A stretch of DNA of 64,000 nucleotides from Rubrivivax sp. SCN 71-131. GTDB taxonomy: Bacteria > Pseudomonadota > Gammaproteobacteria > Burkholderiales > Burkholderiaceae_C. The notes beneath the pieces were generated by a model. The model did not search any database and was not told the origin of the DNA. It saw only the letters and a program-made list of their open reading frames with translations. The position numbers and the translations under genes were made by a program. The stretch covers positions 1-64,000 of the forward strand of contig MEFD01000021.1 in NCBI GenBank assembly GCA_001724995.1, read 5' to 3'. Each line of letters starts with the position of its first letter. Position 1 is the first letter of the stretch. Positions 50,122 to 60,089 of the stretch are shown here, one piece after another.

Positions 50122-52704
50122 GACCGATTTCGCCGCCTCGACGTACTCGGGGATCTGGTCGAAGTTCATGTAGCGGTAGACACTCGCCGCGTCCTTGTTG
50201 ATGATGCCCATCGCGTCGTGGTACTCGGCCACGGTCGGGATGCGGCCCAGGCGTGAGGCGATGGCCGCCAGCTCCGCCGAGGCGAGGTACACCTGCGTGT
50301 TCTTGCCCAGGCGGTTGGGGAAGTTGCGCGTGCTCGTGGAGACCACGGTCGCGCCCTCGCGCACCTGGGCCTGGTTGCCCATGCACAGGCTGCAGCCCGG
50401 CATCTCGGTGCGCGCGCCGGCGGTGCCGAAGGCCGCGTAGTGACCTTCCTTGACCAGTTCGCTCTGGTCCATCTTGGTCGGCGGCGCGATCCATAGCTTG
50501 GTCGGGATGTCGCGCTGGCCGCCCAGCAGCCTGGCCGCGGCGCGGAAGTGGCCGATGTTGGTCATGCACGAGCCGATGAAGGCCTCGTCGATCTTCGTCC
50601 CCGCGACTTCCGACAGCAGCTTGGCGTCGTCCGGGTCGTTGGGGCAGCAGAGCACCGGCTCCTTCAACTCGTCCAGGTCGATCTCGATCACCGCCGCGTA
50701 CTCGGCGTCGGCGTCGGCCTGCAGCAGCTGCGGGTCGGCGATCCAGGCCTCGACCTTGTCGATGCGACGCGCCAGCGTCTTCGCGTCCTGGTAGCCGTCG
50801 GCAATCATGTTCTTCATCAGCACGACATTGCTCTTCAGGTACTCGAGGATGGGTTCCTTGTCGAGCTTGATCGTGCAGCCCGCGGCCGAGCGCTCGGCCG
50901 AGGCGTCGGAGAGCTCGAAGGCCTGCTCGACCTTGAGGTCCGGCAGCCCCTCGATCTCGAGGATGCGCCCGCTGAAGAAGTTCTTCTTGCCGGCCTTGGC
51001 CACCGTCAGCAGGCCCTGCTTGATGGCGGTGTAGGGGATGGCGTGCACGAGGTCGCGCAGCGTCACGCCAGGCTGCATCCGGCCCTTGAAGCGCACCAGC
51101 ACCGATTCCGGCATGTCCAGTGGCATCACGCCGGTGGCCGCGGCAAAGGCCACGAGCCCCGAGCCGGCGGGGAAGCTGATGCCGATCGGGAAGCGCGTGT
51201 GGCTGTCGCCGCCGGTGCCCACGGTGTCGGGCAGCAGCAGGCGGTTGAGCCAGCTGTGGATGACGCCGTCGCCCGGGCGCAGGCTGACGCCGCCGCGGCT
51301 GCTGATGAAGGCCGGCAGCTCGCGGTGCGTCTTCACGTCCACGGGCTTCGGGTAGGCCGCGGTGTGGCAGAAGCTCTGCATCACGAGATCGGCGGAGAAG
51401 CCCAGGCAGGCCAGGTCCTTGAGCTCGTCGCGCGTCATCGGGCCGGTGGTGTCCTGGCTGCCGACGGTGGTCATCTTCGGCTCGCAGTAGGTGCCCGGAC
51501 GGATGCCCTGGCCCTCGGGCAGGCCGCAGGCGCGGCCGACCATCTTCTGCGCCAGCGTGAAGCCGCGCCCCGAATCCTTGGGGGCGAGCGGCAGGCGGAA
51601 GGCGGTGCTGGCCGCAAGGCCCAGCGCCTCGCGCGCGCGCGCGGTGAGGCCGCGGCCGATGATCAGGTTGATGCGCCCGCCCGCACGCACCTCGTCCAGC
51701 AGCACCGGGCTCTTGAGGGCGAACTCGGCCACCACCTGCCCGCCCTTGGTGATCTTGCCGTCGTAGGGCTGGATCTCGATGATGTCGCCCATCTCCAGCT
51801 TGCCGACGTCGACCTCGATCGGCAGCGAGCCGGAATCTTCCTGCGTGTTGAAGAAGATCGGCGCGATCTTGCCGCCCAGCGTCACGCCGCCATAGCGCTT
51901 GTTGGGCACGAAGGGGATGTCGTGTCCGGTGGCCCAGATGACGCTGTTGGTCGCGCTCTTGCGGCTGGAGCCCGTGCCGACGACGTCGCCGACGTAGGCC
52001 ACGAGGTGGCCCTTCTGCTTCAGGTCCTCGATGTACTGGATCGGGCCGCGCTTGCTCTCCTCCTCGGGCTTGAAGGCGGCATCCGGGCGGCTGTTCTTGA
52101 GCATCGCCAGATAGTGCAGCGGGATGTCCGGGCGGCTCCAGGCGTCGGGCGCGGGGCTGAGGTCGTCGGTGTTTGTCTCGCCCGGCACCTTGAAGACGGT
52201 GACGGTGATGGTCCGAGCCACCTCGGGGCGGCGGGTGAACCACTCGGCGTCGGCCCAGCTCTGCATCACCTCCCTGGCCTTGGCATTGCCCGCCCTGGCC
52301 TTGGCGGCGACATCGTTGAAGTAGTCGAACATCAGCAGCGTGTGCTTGAGCGCCTCGGCCGCCTGCGGCGCGACCTCGGCGTCGTCGAGCAGTTCGATCA
52401 GCGGGTGCACGTTGTAGCCGCCGACCATGGTGCCCAGCAGCTCGGTGGCGCGCGCCTTGGAAATCAGCGCGACCGCGAGCTCGCCGTGCGCGACGGCCGC
52501 GAGGAAGCTGGCCTTCACCTTGGCGGCGTCGTCCACGCCCGGCGGCACGCGCTGCGTCAGCAGCTCCAGCAGGAAGGCGTCCTCGCCGGCGGGCGGGTTC
52601 TTGATCAGCTCGATCAGCTCGGCCACCTGCTGCGCCGAGAGCGGCAGGGGCGGGATGCCGAGCGCGGCGCGTTCGGCGGCGTGTTGGCGGTAGGCGGCAA
52701 GCAT
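50119..52704 (-). CDS. acnB: Aconitate hydratase B
   Basis: AcnB interconverts citrate and isocitrate in the TCA cycle with a [4Fe-4S] cluster. The 861-residue product is full length. The N-terminal HEAT-like domain is followed by the swivel domain ([31 protein letters not shown]). The cluster cysteines are in [11 protein letters not shown] and [16 protein letters not shown] precedes the ATG. The AbrB/PIN toxin-antitoxin genes lie 71 bases upstream on the same strand. No convincing terminator separates them; a run of A residues at 52736-52741 reads as six T on the minus strand but lacks a stem. Confidence 0.97.
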   Translation of the reverse strand: MLAAYRQHAAERAALGIPPLPLSAQQVAELIELIKNPPAGEDAFLLELLTQRVPPGVDDAAKVKASFLAAVAHGELAVALISKARATELLGTMVGGYNVHPLIELLDDAEVAPQAAEALKHTLLMFDYFNDVAAKARAGNAKAREVMQSWADAEWFTRRPEVARTITVTVFKVPGETNTDDLSPAPDAWSRPDIPLHYLAMLKNSRPDAAFKPEEESKRGPIQYIEDLKQKGHLVAYVGDVVGTGSSRKSATNSVIWATGHDIPFVPNKRYGGVTLGGKIAPIFFNTQEDSGSLPIEVDVGKLEMGDIIEIQPYDGKITKGGQVVAEFALKSPVLLDEVRAGGRINLIIGRGLTARAREALGLAASTAFRLPLAPKDSGRGFTLAQKMVGRACGLPEGQGIRPGTYCEPKMTTVGSQDTTGPMTRDELKDLACLGFSADLVMQSFCHTAAYPKPVDVKTHRELPAFISSRGGVSLRPGDGVIHSWLNRLLLPDTVGTGGDSHTRFPIGISFPAGSGLVAFAAATGVMPLDMPESVLVRFKGRMQPGVTLRDLVHAIPYTAIKQGLLTVAKAGKKNFFSGRILEIEGLPDLKVEQAFELSDASAERSAAGCTIKLDKEPILEYLKSNVVLMKNMIADGYQDAKTLARRIDKVEAWIADPQLLQADADAEYAAVIEIDLDELKEPVLCCPNDPDDAKLLSEVAGTKIDEAFIGSCMTNIGHFRAAARLLGGQRDIPTKLWIAPPTKMDQSELVKEGHYAAFGTAGARTEMPGCSLCMGNQAQVREGATVVSTSTRNFPNRLGKNTQVYLASAELAAIASRLGRIPTVAEYHDAMGIINKDAASVYRYMNFDQIPEYVEAAKSV

Positions 52705-52775
52705 GTCGGCTCCTTGGGGTCGAAGAGTGGGGTTCAAAAAAGCGGGACTCGGCAGGGGAATCGGAGTGTGCAGGC

Positions 52776-53198
52776 TCAGGCTTTCGGCACGATGACCTTC
52801 AGGCCTTTGAAATAGTCGCGGAAGAAGCCCGCGTCGCGGGTGATCAGGCCCTGGCACTGCAGCAGCGCGTGGGCGCCGATGAGGAAGTCGGCCATGACGC
52901 GGGGCGGTGCGGCCTGGCCCGAGACGCTGCGGCGCCGCTCGACGTAGCGCCGCTGCATCTCGCCGGCGCGCACGGCCGAGCGCAGTTCGAGCGGCGAGAA
53001 GACGATGCCCAGTTCCTCCAGCGCATCCATGACGACCGAGCCGTGCCCCAGGCCGCTGACGACTTCGGCCACGACCACGCCGCAGGCCACCACCGGGCCG
53101 CTGGCCAAGGCGCGACGCAGCGCCAGATCGGCCGCATCGCCCGCCACGGGGTCGTTTCCGATGAAGTCGATCAGGATGTTGCTGTCGATGGCGATCAT
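52776..53198 (-). CDS. PIN-domain toxin (VapC-like), second module
   Basis: A 140-residue PIN protein. The acidic active-site residues are Asp5 (AIDSNILID), Glu45 (VVVAEVVSG), Asp104 ([11 protein letters not shown]) and Asp122 ([13 protein letters not shown]). All four are intact, so the predicted RNase should be functional. It follows the antitoxin with no gap (antitoxin stop 53201-53199, toxin ATG 53198-53196). Confidence 0.9.
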   Translation of the reverse strand: MIAIDSNILIDFIGNDPVAGDAADLALRRALASGPVVACGVVVAEVVSGLGHGSVVMDALEELGIVFSPLELRSAVRAGEMQRRYVERRRSVSGQAAPPRVMADFLIGAHALLQCQGLITRDAGFFRDYFKGLKVIVPKA

Positions 53199-53489
53199 CT
53201 ACTTGCGCTTGCCCCTGGACGGCCTGGCGGCGGCCGGTTGGTCCCATTCGGGAAGCGGATCGCCCGGGGCGCGGCCTCGCATCTCGCGCATGATGTCGTC
53301 GGTGCCGACGCCCGCGGGCAAGGGGATGCGCCCGCGCACGCGCGAGATCGCGTCGCCCACATCCTTGCGCAGCACGATGCGCCCGCCCTCGAGTTCGACC
53401 TTGAGCTTGCTGCCCTTGGTCAACCCGAGTGCGTCGCGCACCGCCTTGGGCAGGGTGATCTGGCCGCGCTCGGCAACGGTGGCTTCCAT
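53199..53489 (-). CDS. AbrB/SpoVT-type antitoxin, second module
   Basis: A 96-residue protein. Residues 1-45 form a swapped-hairpin AbrB fold ([32 protein letters not shown]). The C-terminal part ([24 protein letters not shown]) is the likely toxin-binding arm, and the end is Lys/Arg-rich. The 33-base inverted repeat 50 bases upstream, containing a perfect TATAAT, is the presumed autoregulatory site. Confidence 0.9.
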   Translation of the reverse strand: MEATVAERGQITLPKAVRDALGLTKGSKLKVELEGGRIVLRKDVGDAISRVRGRIPLPAGVGTDDIMREMRGRAPGDPLPEWDQPAAARPSRGKRK

Positions 53490-53538
53490 GGGTGGGGCTC
53501 CAGCGGCTCGGTACCCACGCCAGCGTCGGTGTCGGTAC

Positions 53539-53571
53539 GATCAAGTATGCATGAATTATACATACCTGATC
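53539..53571 (-). promoter_or_regulatory. Operator-promoter of the AbrB/PIN module
   Basis: GATCAAGTATG (53539-53549) and CATACCTGATC (53561-53571) are inverted with one mismatch around 11 bases. The centre holds TATAAT on the minus strand (53560-53555), a perfect -10 box, so a bound repressor would block it. A -35 was not found. A smaller palindrome, ACCCTT-A-AAGGGT, lies upstream at 53589-53601. The region is A+T-richer than the flanks. Confidence 0.75.
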
Positions 53572-53667
53572 GATCCGAATGCGGGTTCACCCTTAAAGGG
53601 TCCCCGTGGCGTGGCTGTGACCTGACCGCCGCCGGCGCGGCGCGCCTGCCGAGCGATGGCGGCTGGC

Positions 53668-54318
53668 CTAGGGCGTTGCCTGCGGCGTGGCTGCGGCCGG
53701 GGGCGGCTCGGGATTCGCGGCCATCGCCGTGGCCGTTGCCGCTGCGGGCACCGGCACGGCCGCGGACGCCGCGGCCTCGGGGGCAGCGGCGGCGTTTGCC
53801 GCCGCTGCCGCCGCGGCCAGTGCCGGGTCGATGCCCAGCGACTGCCCCGGTGCCGGCTGGGCCACGTTGCGCTGCTTCTCGTGCACGCAGTTGTCGATCG
53901 TGCGGCGGCCGGCGACGGTGTCCATGAGCATCGACTTCGTCGCGATCTGCAGCAGCAGCATGCGGCCCTTCACGTCCTCCAGGCGCAGTGCGCCGGTGCT
54001 GGAGAGCACCGGTTTCATGGTCCACAGCGACTTGCCGAAAGCGACATCGACGTAGCCTTCGTGGCGCCCGTTGGTGGCCACCGAGACCGACTGGTTGAAC
54101 TCGCAGGCGTAGCTGCCGAAGTAGGCGCGCGCCGCGGCGGCAAGCTGTTCGATCGAGGCCGGGGGCAGCACGAGCGCCGCCGGGGCCGAAAACGCGGCCG
54201 GGCGCAGGCTGCGCTTGGCGATCGCCTTGGACGACTGCGTCGCCTGCGCGTGAACCGCGGCGGTGCTGCAGGCCAGGCCGAGCAGGGCGACGAAATGCAG
54301 CGTGGAGGCGGCTGTCAT
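53668..54318 (-). CDS. Conserved periplasmic protein of unknown function
   Basis: A 216-residue protein with a signal peptide ending near VHAQA (residue 25). The central domain (about 52-150) contains YFGSYACEFNQSVSVATNG and TIDNCVHEKQR, with two Cys that could form a disulfide. The last 55 residues are Ala/Pro repeats. No known family was recognised. It lies between the toxin-antitoxin module and the CitE-like gene, in the same orientation as acnB and mdh. Confidence 0.75.
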   Translation of the reverse strand: MTAASTLHFVALLGLACSTAAVHAQATQSSKAIAKRSLRPAAFSAPAALVLPPASIEQLAAAARAYFGSYACEFNQSVSVATNGRHEGYVDVAFGKSLWTMKPVLSSTGALRLEDVKGRMLLLQIATKSMLMDTVAGRRTIDNCVHEKQRNVAQPAPGQSLGIDPALAAAAAAANAAAAPEAAASAAVPVPAAATATAMAANPEPPPAAATPQATP

Positions 54319-54395
54319 CGGAGGGTCTCCCGGCGGGCAGTGGATCCGGGCGCGATTGTGACCGCAACCGCGGCGCCGCGGGGTTGCCGAAGGTA

Positions 54396-55406
54396 TCAGG
54401 GCGTGGCCGCAGGTGCGAACCAGAGCGCACGCACCTCGACGGGCAGTTGCGGGCCGTCGGCCGCGCAGGTGCGGTGGGCGCGCTCCAGCAACAGCCAGAA
54501 CCAGCGGTAGCTCGCGCGGTCGTGCAGCACGTCGCGATGGCGGATCGGCGCCCAGGCCGCGGCCTGGGCGGCGCGCAGGACCTCGATCGCCTGGTCGACC
54601 TCGGCCGCGCTGGGCGCGAAGGCCTCGACGATGGGGCGGATCTGCGTCGGGTGGATGCTCCACATGCGCGTGTAGGCCAGACGCCGCGCCGCCTGCTCGG
54701 CCGCGCGCTGCAGCGCCTGCATGTCCTCGAGTTCGGTGACCACGCTGTGCGAGGGCACCTTGCCCTCGGCGTGACAGGCCGCGGCGAGCTCGAGCTTGGC
54801 GCGCAGCACGAGCGGATGCTCGAATTGCCCCTGCGCGCCCATGGCCGAGAGCGGGATCGCGCCGCGATGCGCCGAGACCAAGTCCATGAGGCCAAAGGAC
54901 AGCGACTCGATGCGCGGGTGCGCGGCCAGCGCCTGCACCTCGCGCAGCGCGCCATGCGTCTCGACGAGCGCGTGCAACGGGATGCCGCGGCCCCCGGCGG
55001 CATCGATGGCCTGCGCGGCGCGCTCGAGTTCGGCGACGCCGCGCAGCTTGGGCAGCATCAGGTAGGCCGGCCGCCGCGGCGCGGCGAGCACGATGGCCAG
55101 CACCTCGTCGAAGCGCGCATGCGGCAGCGGCAGCACGCGCACGCCGACGCGGTCGAAGCGGTTGTCGGCGCCGGCCAGCAGTTCGGCGACGAGGTGGGCG
55201 TGCTCGCGCTCGCCGCCGACCGGCGCGCCGTCCTCGTGGTCGAGCGTGACGTCGAAGACCGGCCCCATCTCGGCCTGCAATCGCAGGCTCTTGCGCATGC
55301 GCGCCTCGACCCCGCTGTAGTGGTCGCACACCGGCAGCGCCGGGGCGGCGCGTTCATCCGGGTCGAAGAGGACCTGGCGCGGATGCAGGGGCGGCGTGGC
55401 CGGCAT
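54396..55406 (-). CDS. HpcH/HpaI-CitE-like lyase
   Basis: A 336-residue TIM-barrel protein of the citrate-lyase-beta/malyl-CoA-lyase group. Metal- and substrate-binding segments are DVTLDHEDGAPVGGE, YLMLPKLRGVAELE, HALVETHGALREVQ and SFGLMDLVSAH. The members act on CoA thioesters of malate or citramalate; the real substrate here is unknown. It starts 14 bases after the mdh stop, so a role near malate or citrate metabolism is suggested by position. Confidence 0.85.
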   Translation of the reverse strand: MPATPPLHPRQVLFDPDERAAPALPVCDHYSGVEARMRKSLRLQAEMGPVFDVTLDHEDGAPVGGEREHAHLVAELLAGADNRFDRVGVRVLPLPHARFDEVLAIVLAAPRRPAYLMLPKLRGVAELERAAQAIDAAGGRGIPLHALVETHGALREVQALAAHPRIESLSFGLMDLVSAHRGAIPLSAMGAQGQFEHPLVLRAKLELAAACHAEGKVPSHSVVTELEDMQALQRAAEQAARRLAYTRMWSIHPTQIRPIVEAFAPSAAEVDQAIEVLRAAQAAAWAPIRHRDVLHDRASYRWFWLLLERAHRTCAADGPQLPVEVRALWFAPAATP

Positions 55407-55420
55407 GCGCGAAAGCGGAC

Positions 55421-56407
55421 CTACAGGAGGTGCTTGACCCCGTCCTGCTCGGAGAGCAGCTCGGCTAGCGTCTTGTCGATGCAGCCCCTGGAGAACTCGT
55501 CGATCGGCAGGCCCTGCACGATCTGGTAGCGGCCGCCCTCGCAGGTGACGGGGAAGCCGAACATCACGTCCTTGGGGATGCCGTAGTCGCCGTTGCTCGG
55601 CACGCCCATCGTCACCCACTCGCCGCCGGTGCCCAGCGCCCAGTCGTGCATGTGGTCGATCGCCGCGTTGGCGGCGGAGGCCGCCGAGGACAGGCCGCGC
55701 GCCTCGATGATCGCCGCGCCGCGCTTGCCGACGGTGGGCAGGAACACGTCCTTGTTCCAGGCGTGGTCGTTGATCATGTCCTTGACGCTGGCGCCGGCGA
55801 TGGTCGCGAAGCGGTAGTCGGCGTACATGCTCGGGCTGTGGTTGCCCCAGACGGCGAGCTTCTTGATGCCGGCCACCGGCTTGCCGGTGCGGGCGGCAAG
55901 CTGCGACAGCGCACGGTTGTGGTCCAGGCGCAGCATGGCGGTGAAGTTCTCGCGCGGCAGGCTGGGCGCGCTCTTCATCGCGATGTAGGCGTTGGTGTTG
56001 GCCGGGTTGCCGACCACCAGCACCTTGACGTTGCGGCTGGCGGCCTTGTCCAGGGCCTTGCCCTGGGCGGTGAAGATCTGCGCGTTGGCGGCGAGCAGGT
56101 CCGCACGCTCCATGCCGGGGCCGCGCGGGCGCGCGCCGACGAGCAGCGCGTAGTCGGTGTCCTTGAAGGCGGTCTCCGGCGAGGCGTGCGCCTCCATGCC
56201 CGCCAGCAGCGGGAAGGCGCAGTCCTCGAGTTCCATCATCACGCCCCTGAGGGCCTTCTGCGCCTTTTCGTCCGCGATCTCGAGCAATTGCAGGATCACC
56301 GGCTGGTCGGCGCCGAGCATCGCCCCGGAGGCGATGCGAAACAGCAGGGCATAACCGATCTGGCCGGCAGCGCCGGTGACGGCCACGCGGACGGGCTTCT
56401 TGCTCAT
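55421..56407 (-). CDS. mdh: Malate dehydrogenase
   Basis: Mdh oxidises malate to oxaloacetate with NAD+ in the TCA cycle. The 328-residue product has the NAD-binding [16 protein letters not shown], the substrate loop [26 protein letters not shown] and the catalytic His in [10 protein letters not shown]. Upstream, TAGAAT (minus strand, 56466-56461) and a perfect palindrome separate it from the divergent gntR. Confidence 0.97.
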   Translation of the reverse strand: MSKKPVRVAVTGAAGQIGYALLFRIASGAMLGADQPVILQLLEIADEKAQKALRGVMMELEDCAFPLLAGMEAHASPETAFKDTDYALLVGARPRGPGMERADLLAANAQIFTAQGKALDKAASRNVKVLVVGNPANTNAYIAMKSAPSLPRENFTAMLRLDHNRALSQLAARTGKPVAGIKKLAVWGNHSPSMYADYRFATIAGASVKDMINDHAWNKDVFLPTVGKRGAAIIEARGLSSAASAANAAIDHMHDWALGTGGEWVTMGVPSNGDYGIPKDVMFGFPVTCEGGRYQIVQGLPIDEFSRGCIDKTLAELLSEQDGVKHLL

Positions 56408-56460
56408 GGAGACTCCTGAAGAGAGGCTGCGAAGGGAGGGTGAGGGGCGGGAATCCGCGA

Positions 56461-56466
56461 ATTCTA
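56461..56466 (-). promoter_or_regulatory. -10 box of mdh
   Basis: TAGAAT on the minus strand, giving a predicted leader of about 45 bases. No clear -35 exists; the palindrome at 56493-56508 begins 26 bases upstream, where an activator or repressor could act. Confidence 0.55.
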
Positions 56467-56492
56467 GACCCCGTCGGCGCGAGCGAGTCTTG

Positions 56493-56508
56493 TGTCTTAT
56501 GTAAGACA
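56493..56508. promoter_or_regulatory. TGTCTTA-TG-TAAGACA operator between mdh and gntR
   Basis: A perfect 16-base palindrome (arms of seven, two-base centre) lies between the two divergent starts, 22 bases before the gntR ATG. Its size and symmetry fit a GntR-family dimer. It can control both mdh and gntR. Confidence 0.75.
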
Positions 56509-56529
56509 ACAGTGCGCGACAATGGCGCC

Positions 56530-57306
56530 ATGAATGCTCGCGCCGAAGCCGGCGAGCGCAGCGCGAATGCGCCGCCGGCACCGACCTTCAGCCCGCTGTA
56601 CCGGCAGATCAAGGCGCTGCTGCTGTCGCGCCTGCAGGCGGGCGAGTGGCGGCCCGGCGAGGCCATTCCGAGCGAGGTGGAACTGGCCGCAAGGCTCAAG
56701 GTCAGCCAGGGCACGGTGCGCAAGGCCGTCGACGAGTTGGCGCAGGAGAACCACCTCGTGCGCCGCCAGGGCAAGGGCACCTTCGTGGCCACGCACGCCG
56801 AGGAGCGCACGCAGTACCGCTTCCTGCGCCTGATGCCCGACGACGACGGGGCGGCCGGGCGGCTGTGGCGGCGCCTGCTCGAGTGCCGCCGCGTGCGCGT
56901 TGGCGCCGAGGTCGCGCGCGCGCTTGGCCTGCGCGTGGGCGACGCCGCGGTGCAGATCCGCCGCCTGCTGCTGACGCCCGGCGAGCCGGCGCAGCCGGTC
57001 GTGCTCGACGAGATCTGGCTTCCCGGCGCCCTCTTCAAGGGGCTGAGCGCAGAGAAGCTGGCGAACTGGCGCGGGCCGATGTACGGTCTCTTCGAATCCG
57101 AGTTCGACGTGCGCATGGTGCGCGCGGAGGAGCGCCTGCGCGCCGTCGCCGCGGGGGCGGACGAAGCGCCGTTGCTCGGCGTGGCCGAGGGCGCGCCGCT
57201 GCTGCTCGTGGAGCGGCTGTCCTACACCTACGGTCAGCGGCCGGTGGAGCTGCGGCGCGGGCTTTATCGCACCGAGCAGTTCCACTACCGCAACGAGCTC
57301 ACCTGA
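56530..57306 (+). CDS. GntR-family (HutC type) regulator
   Basis: A 258-residue regulator. The N-terminal winged helix contains [29 protein letters not shown] and [30 protein letters not shown]. The C-terminal UTRA effector domain ends with [18 protein letters not shown]. It lies between mdh and sdhCDAB and is a probable regulator of the TCA genes; the effector is unknown. GACAAT at 56518-56523 is so close to the ATG (56530) that the message may be leaderless. Confidence 0.9.
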   Translation: MNARAEAGERSANAPPAPTFSPLYRQIKALLLSRLQAGEWRPGEAIPSEVELAARLKVSQGTVRKAVDELAQENHLVRRQGKGTFVATHAEERTQYRFLRLMPDDDGAAGRLWRRLLECRRVRVGAEVARALGLRVGDAAVQIRRLLLTPGEPAQPVVLDEIWLPGALFKGLSAEKLANWRGPMYGLFESEFDVRMVRAEERLRAVAAGADEAPLLGVAEGAPLLLVERLSYTYGQRPVELRRGLYRTEQFHYRNELT

Positions 57307-57381
57307 TGACGACGATCAAGGCCCGGCGTCGGACGGAGTCCGGTTGCGCCCGAGGCGGGGTTGGTTCAAGGCCCGGTGCAA

Positions 57382-57387
57382 TAGAAT
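57382..57387 (+). promoter_or_regulatory. -10 box of the sdh operon
   Basis: TAGAAT, 73 bases before sdhC. TTGGTT at 57361-57366 with a 15-base spacer is a weak candidate -35. The gntR operator motif is not repeated here. Confidence 0.5.
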
Positions 57388-57459
57388 TTCTCGGTTTGGC
57401 CGCCTGCGCGCAGCTGCTCGCAAGCACGGCCGCCGCCTGACCTACCTGCGAAGACCAGC

Positions 57460-57882
57460 ATGGCCCAGACACCTCGACCGTCCCTCACGAACATCCACAT
57501 CACGCAGATCCTCGGGTATCGCATGCCCCTGGCGGCGGTGGTGTCGATCCTGCACCGCATCAGCGGCGGCGTGATGTTCCTGTTGCTGCCCCTCATCATC
57601 TGGCTGTTCGACACCAGCGTGAGCACCGAGATCTCGTACGAGCGCTTCGTCGCGGCCTTCGATACCGGCATCGGCTTCGTGCCCGGGGTCATCGTCAAGC
57701 TGGTCGTGCTCGGGCTGATCTGGGCCTACCTGCACCACTTCACCGCCGGCCTGCGCCACGTGCGCATGGACATCACGCATGCCACCTCCAAGGCGCAGGG
57801 TCGCCACTCGGCGGTCTTCACGCTCGTCTTCAGCCTGGTGCTCACCGTGCTGCTGGGGGCCAAGCTGTTCGGCGTCTACTGA
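57460..57882 (+). CDS. sdhC: Succinate dehydrogenase cytochrome b556 subunit
   Basis: A 140-residue membrane subunit with three transmembrane helices. The quinone/haem region is SILHRISGG near the first helix and HHFTAGLRHVRMD near the second, with the His as probable haem ligand. It anchors SdhAB in the inner membrane and passes electrons to ubiquinone. First gene of the operon. Confidence 0.95.
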   Translation: MAQTPRPSLTNIHITQILGYRMPLAAVVSILHRISGGVMFLLLPLIIWLFDTSVSTEISYERFVAAFDTGIGFVPGVIVKLVVLGLIWAYLHHFTAGLRHVRMDITHATSKAQGRHSAVFTLVFSLVLTVLLGAKLFGVY

Positions 57883-57900
57883 ACGCGAAAGGACTCGACC

Positions 57901-58263
57901 ATGAGCGAGCGAACCGGATCCAAGCGCCTTGTCGTCGGTGCGCACTACGGTCTGCGCGACTGGATGAGCCAGCGTGCCACCGCCGTGCTGATGGCCCTCT
58001 TCACCATCGTGCTGCTGGTGCAGGTGCTGATGCCCGGCCCGATGGGCTATGACAAGTGGGCGGGCATCTTCGCGCCGCAATGGATGAAGGTGCTGACCTT
58101 CATCGTCATCGTCGCGCTGGCCTGGCATGCCTGGGTCGGTGTGCGCGACATCTGGATGGACTACATCAAGCCCGTGTGGCTGCGCCTGGTGCTGCAGGTC
58201 GGCACCCTGGCCTGGCTGGTCGGCTGTACCGGCTGGGCGCTGCACGTGCTCTGGAGGCTCTGA
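57901..58263 (+). CDS. sdhD: Succinate dehydrogenase membrane anchor subunit
   Basis: A 120-residue subunit with three helices. VGAHYGLRDWMSQRATAVLMAL is the first helix region, and HAWVGVRDIWMDY carries the conserved Asp near the quinone site. It starts 18 bases after sdhC. Confidence 0.94.
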   Translation: MSERTGSKRLVVGAHYGLRDWMSQRATAVLMALFTIVLLVQVLMPGPMGYDKWAGIFAPQWMKVLTFIVIVALAWHAWVGVRDIWMDYIKPVWLRLVLQVGTLAWLVGCTGWALHVLWRL

Positions 58264-58273
58264 GAAAACCGCT

Positions 58274-60070
58274 ATGGCTAAACTTCCCACGCGCAAGTTC
58301 GACGTCGTCATCGTCGGGGCCGGCGGCTCCGGCATGCGGGCATCGCTGCAACTCTCGAACGCCGGCCTGAACGTGGCGGTGCTGACCAAGGTCTTTCCGA
58401 CGCGCTCGCACACGGTGGCCGCGCAGGGCGGCATCGGAGCCAGCCTCGGCAACATGTCCGAGGACAACTGGCACTACCACTTCTACGACACCGTCAAGGG
58501 CGGCGACTGGCTCGGCGACCAGGATGCGATCGAGTTCATGTGCCGCGAGGCGCCCAAGGTCGTCTACGAGCTCGAGCACTTCGGCATGCCCTTCGACCGC
58601 AATGCCGACGGCAGCATCTACCAGCGTCCCTTTGGCGGCCATACCGCCAACTACGGCGAGAAGCCGGTGCAGCGCGCCTGCGCCGCGGCCGACCGCACCG
58701 GCCACGCGATGCTGCACACGCTCTACCAGCGCAACGTCGCCGCGCGCACGCAGTTCTTCGTCGAGTGGATGGCGCTGGACCTCATCCGCGACGCCGAGGG
58801 CGACGTCGTCGGCGTCACCGCCCTGGAGATGGAAACGGGCGACATCCACGTCTTCCACGCGAAGACGACGATGCTGGCCACCGGCGGCGCCGGGCGCATC
58901 TACGCGGCCAGCACCAACGCCTACATCAACACCGGCGACGGCCTGGGTATGGCCGCGCGCGCGGGCATCCCGCTGCAGGACATGGAGTTCTGGCAGTTCC
59001 ACCCCACCGGCGTGCACAACGCCGGCGTGCTGCTGACCGAGGGCTGTCGCGGCGAGGGCGCGATCCTGCGCAACGCCGACGGCGAGCGCTTCATGGAGCG
59101 CTACGCGCCCACGCTCAAGGACCTGGCGCCGCGCGACTTCGTCTCGCGCTGCATGGATCAGGAGATCAAGGAGGGGCGCGGCTGCGGTCCGAACAAGGAC
59201 TACATCAACCTCGACATGACGCACCTGGGGGCCGAGACCATCCACAAGCGTCTGCCCAGCGTGTTCGAGATCGGCCACAACTTCGCCAACGTCGACATCA
59301 CCAAGGAGCCGATTCCGGTCGTGCCGACGCTGCACTACCAGATGGGCGGCGTGCCGGCGAACATCCACGGCCAGGTGGTGGTGCCCAAGGACGGCGATCC
59401 GAACGTTCCCGTCAACGGCCTCTACGCCGTCGGCGAGTGCTCCTGCGTGAGCGTGCACGGGGCCAACCGACTGGGCACCAACTCGCTGCTGGACCTGCTC
59501 GTCTTCGGTCGTGCCGCGGGCAACCACATCGTCGAGTTCTCGAAGCGCAGCCAGCACCACAAGCCGCTGCCGGCCGACGCCGGCGAGCGCACGCAGGCGC
59601 GCGTGGCCGAGCTCGACGCCAGCACCGGGGGCGAGTACGCGCAGGAGGTGGCCAACGACATCCGGCGCTCGATGCAGCATCACGCCGGGGTCTTCCGCAC
59701 GCAGAAGATGATGGACGAGGGCGTGCGCGAGATCGCTGCACTGCGCGAGCGCGCCAAGGGCATCACCCTGGCGGACAAGAGCCGGATCTTCAACACCGCC
59801 CGCGTCGAGGCGCTGGAGGTCGAGAACCTGGTCGAGGTGGCCCAGGCGACGATGGTCTCGGCGGCCGCGCGCAAGGAGTGCCGCGGAGCGCACACGGTCG
59901 AGGACTACGAGCGCGGCGCCGACGATGCCGAATTCCCGCTCGGCCGCAACGACCGCGACTGGCTCAAGCACACCCTGTGGGACGGCGCCACCAACAGCCT
60001 TTCGTACAAGCCGGTGCGCATGCAGCCGCTGAGCGTCGAGAGCATCCCGCCCAAGGTCCGCACCTTCTGA
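58274..60070 (+). CDS. sdhA: Succinate dehydrogenase flavoprotein subunit
   Basis: SdhA oxidises succinate to fumarate. The 598-residue product has the FAD-binding [13 protein letters not shown], the covalent flavin attachment His46 ([12 protein letters not shown]), [25 protein letters not shown] and the substrate-binding [19 protein letters not shown] region. It follows sdhD by ten bases and precedes sdhB by 19. Confidence 0.98.
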   Translation: MAKLPTRKFDVVIVGAGGSGMRASLQLSNAGLNVAVLTKVFPTRSHTVAAQGGIGASLGNMSEDNWHYHFYDTVKGGDWLGDQDAIEFMCREAPKVVYELEHFGMPFDRNADGSIYQRPFGGHTANYGEKPVQRACAAADRTGHAMLHTLYQRNVAARTQFFVEWMALDLIRDAEGDVVGVTALEMETGDIHVFHAKTTMLATGGAGRIYAASTNAYINTGDGLGMAARAGIPLQDMEFWQFHPTGVHNAGVLLTEGCRGEGAILRNADGERFMERYAPTLKDLAPRDFVSRCMDQEIKEGRGCGPNKDYINLDMTHLGAETIHKRLPSVFEIGHNFANVDITKEPIPVVPTLHYQMGGVPANIHGQVVVPKDGDPNVPVNGLYAVGECSCVSVHGANRLGTNSLLDLLVFGRAAGNHIVEFSKRSQHHKPLPADAGERTQARVAELDASTGGEYAQEVANDIRRSMQHHAGVFRTQKMMDEGVREIAALRERAKGITLADKSRIFNTARVEALEVENLVEVAQATMVSAAARKECRGAHTVEDYERGADDAEFPLGRNDRDWLKHTLWDGATNSLSYKPVRMQPLSVESIPPKVRTF

Positions 60071-60089
60071 ATCCGCAAGGCACTCCGAA

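Noticed and set aside
57316..57376. TCAAGGCCCGG repeated 50 bases apart before sdhC
   Set aside because: The first copy lies just past the gntR stop and neither is palindromic; chance is likely in this composition.
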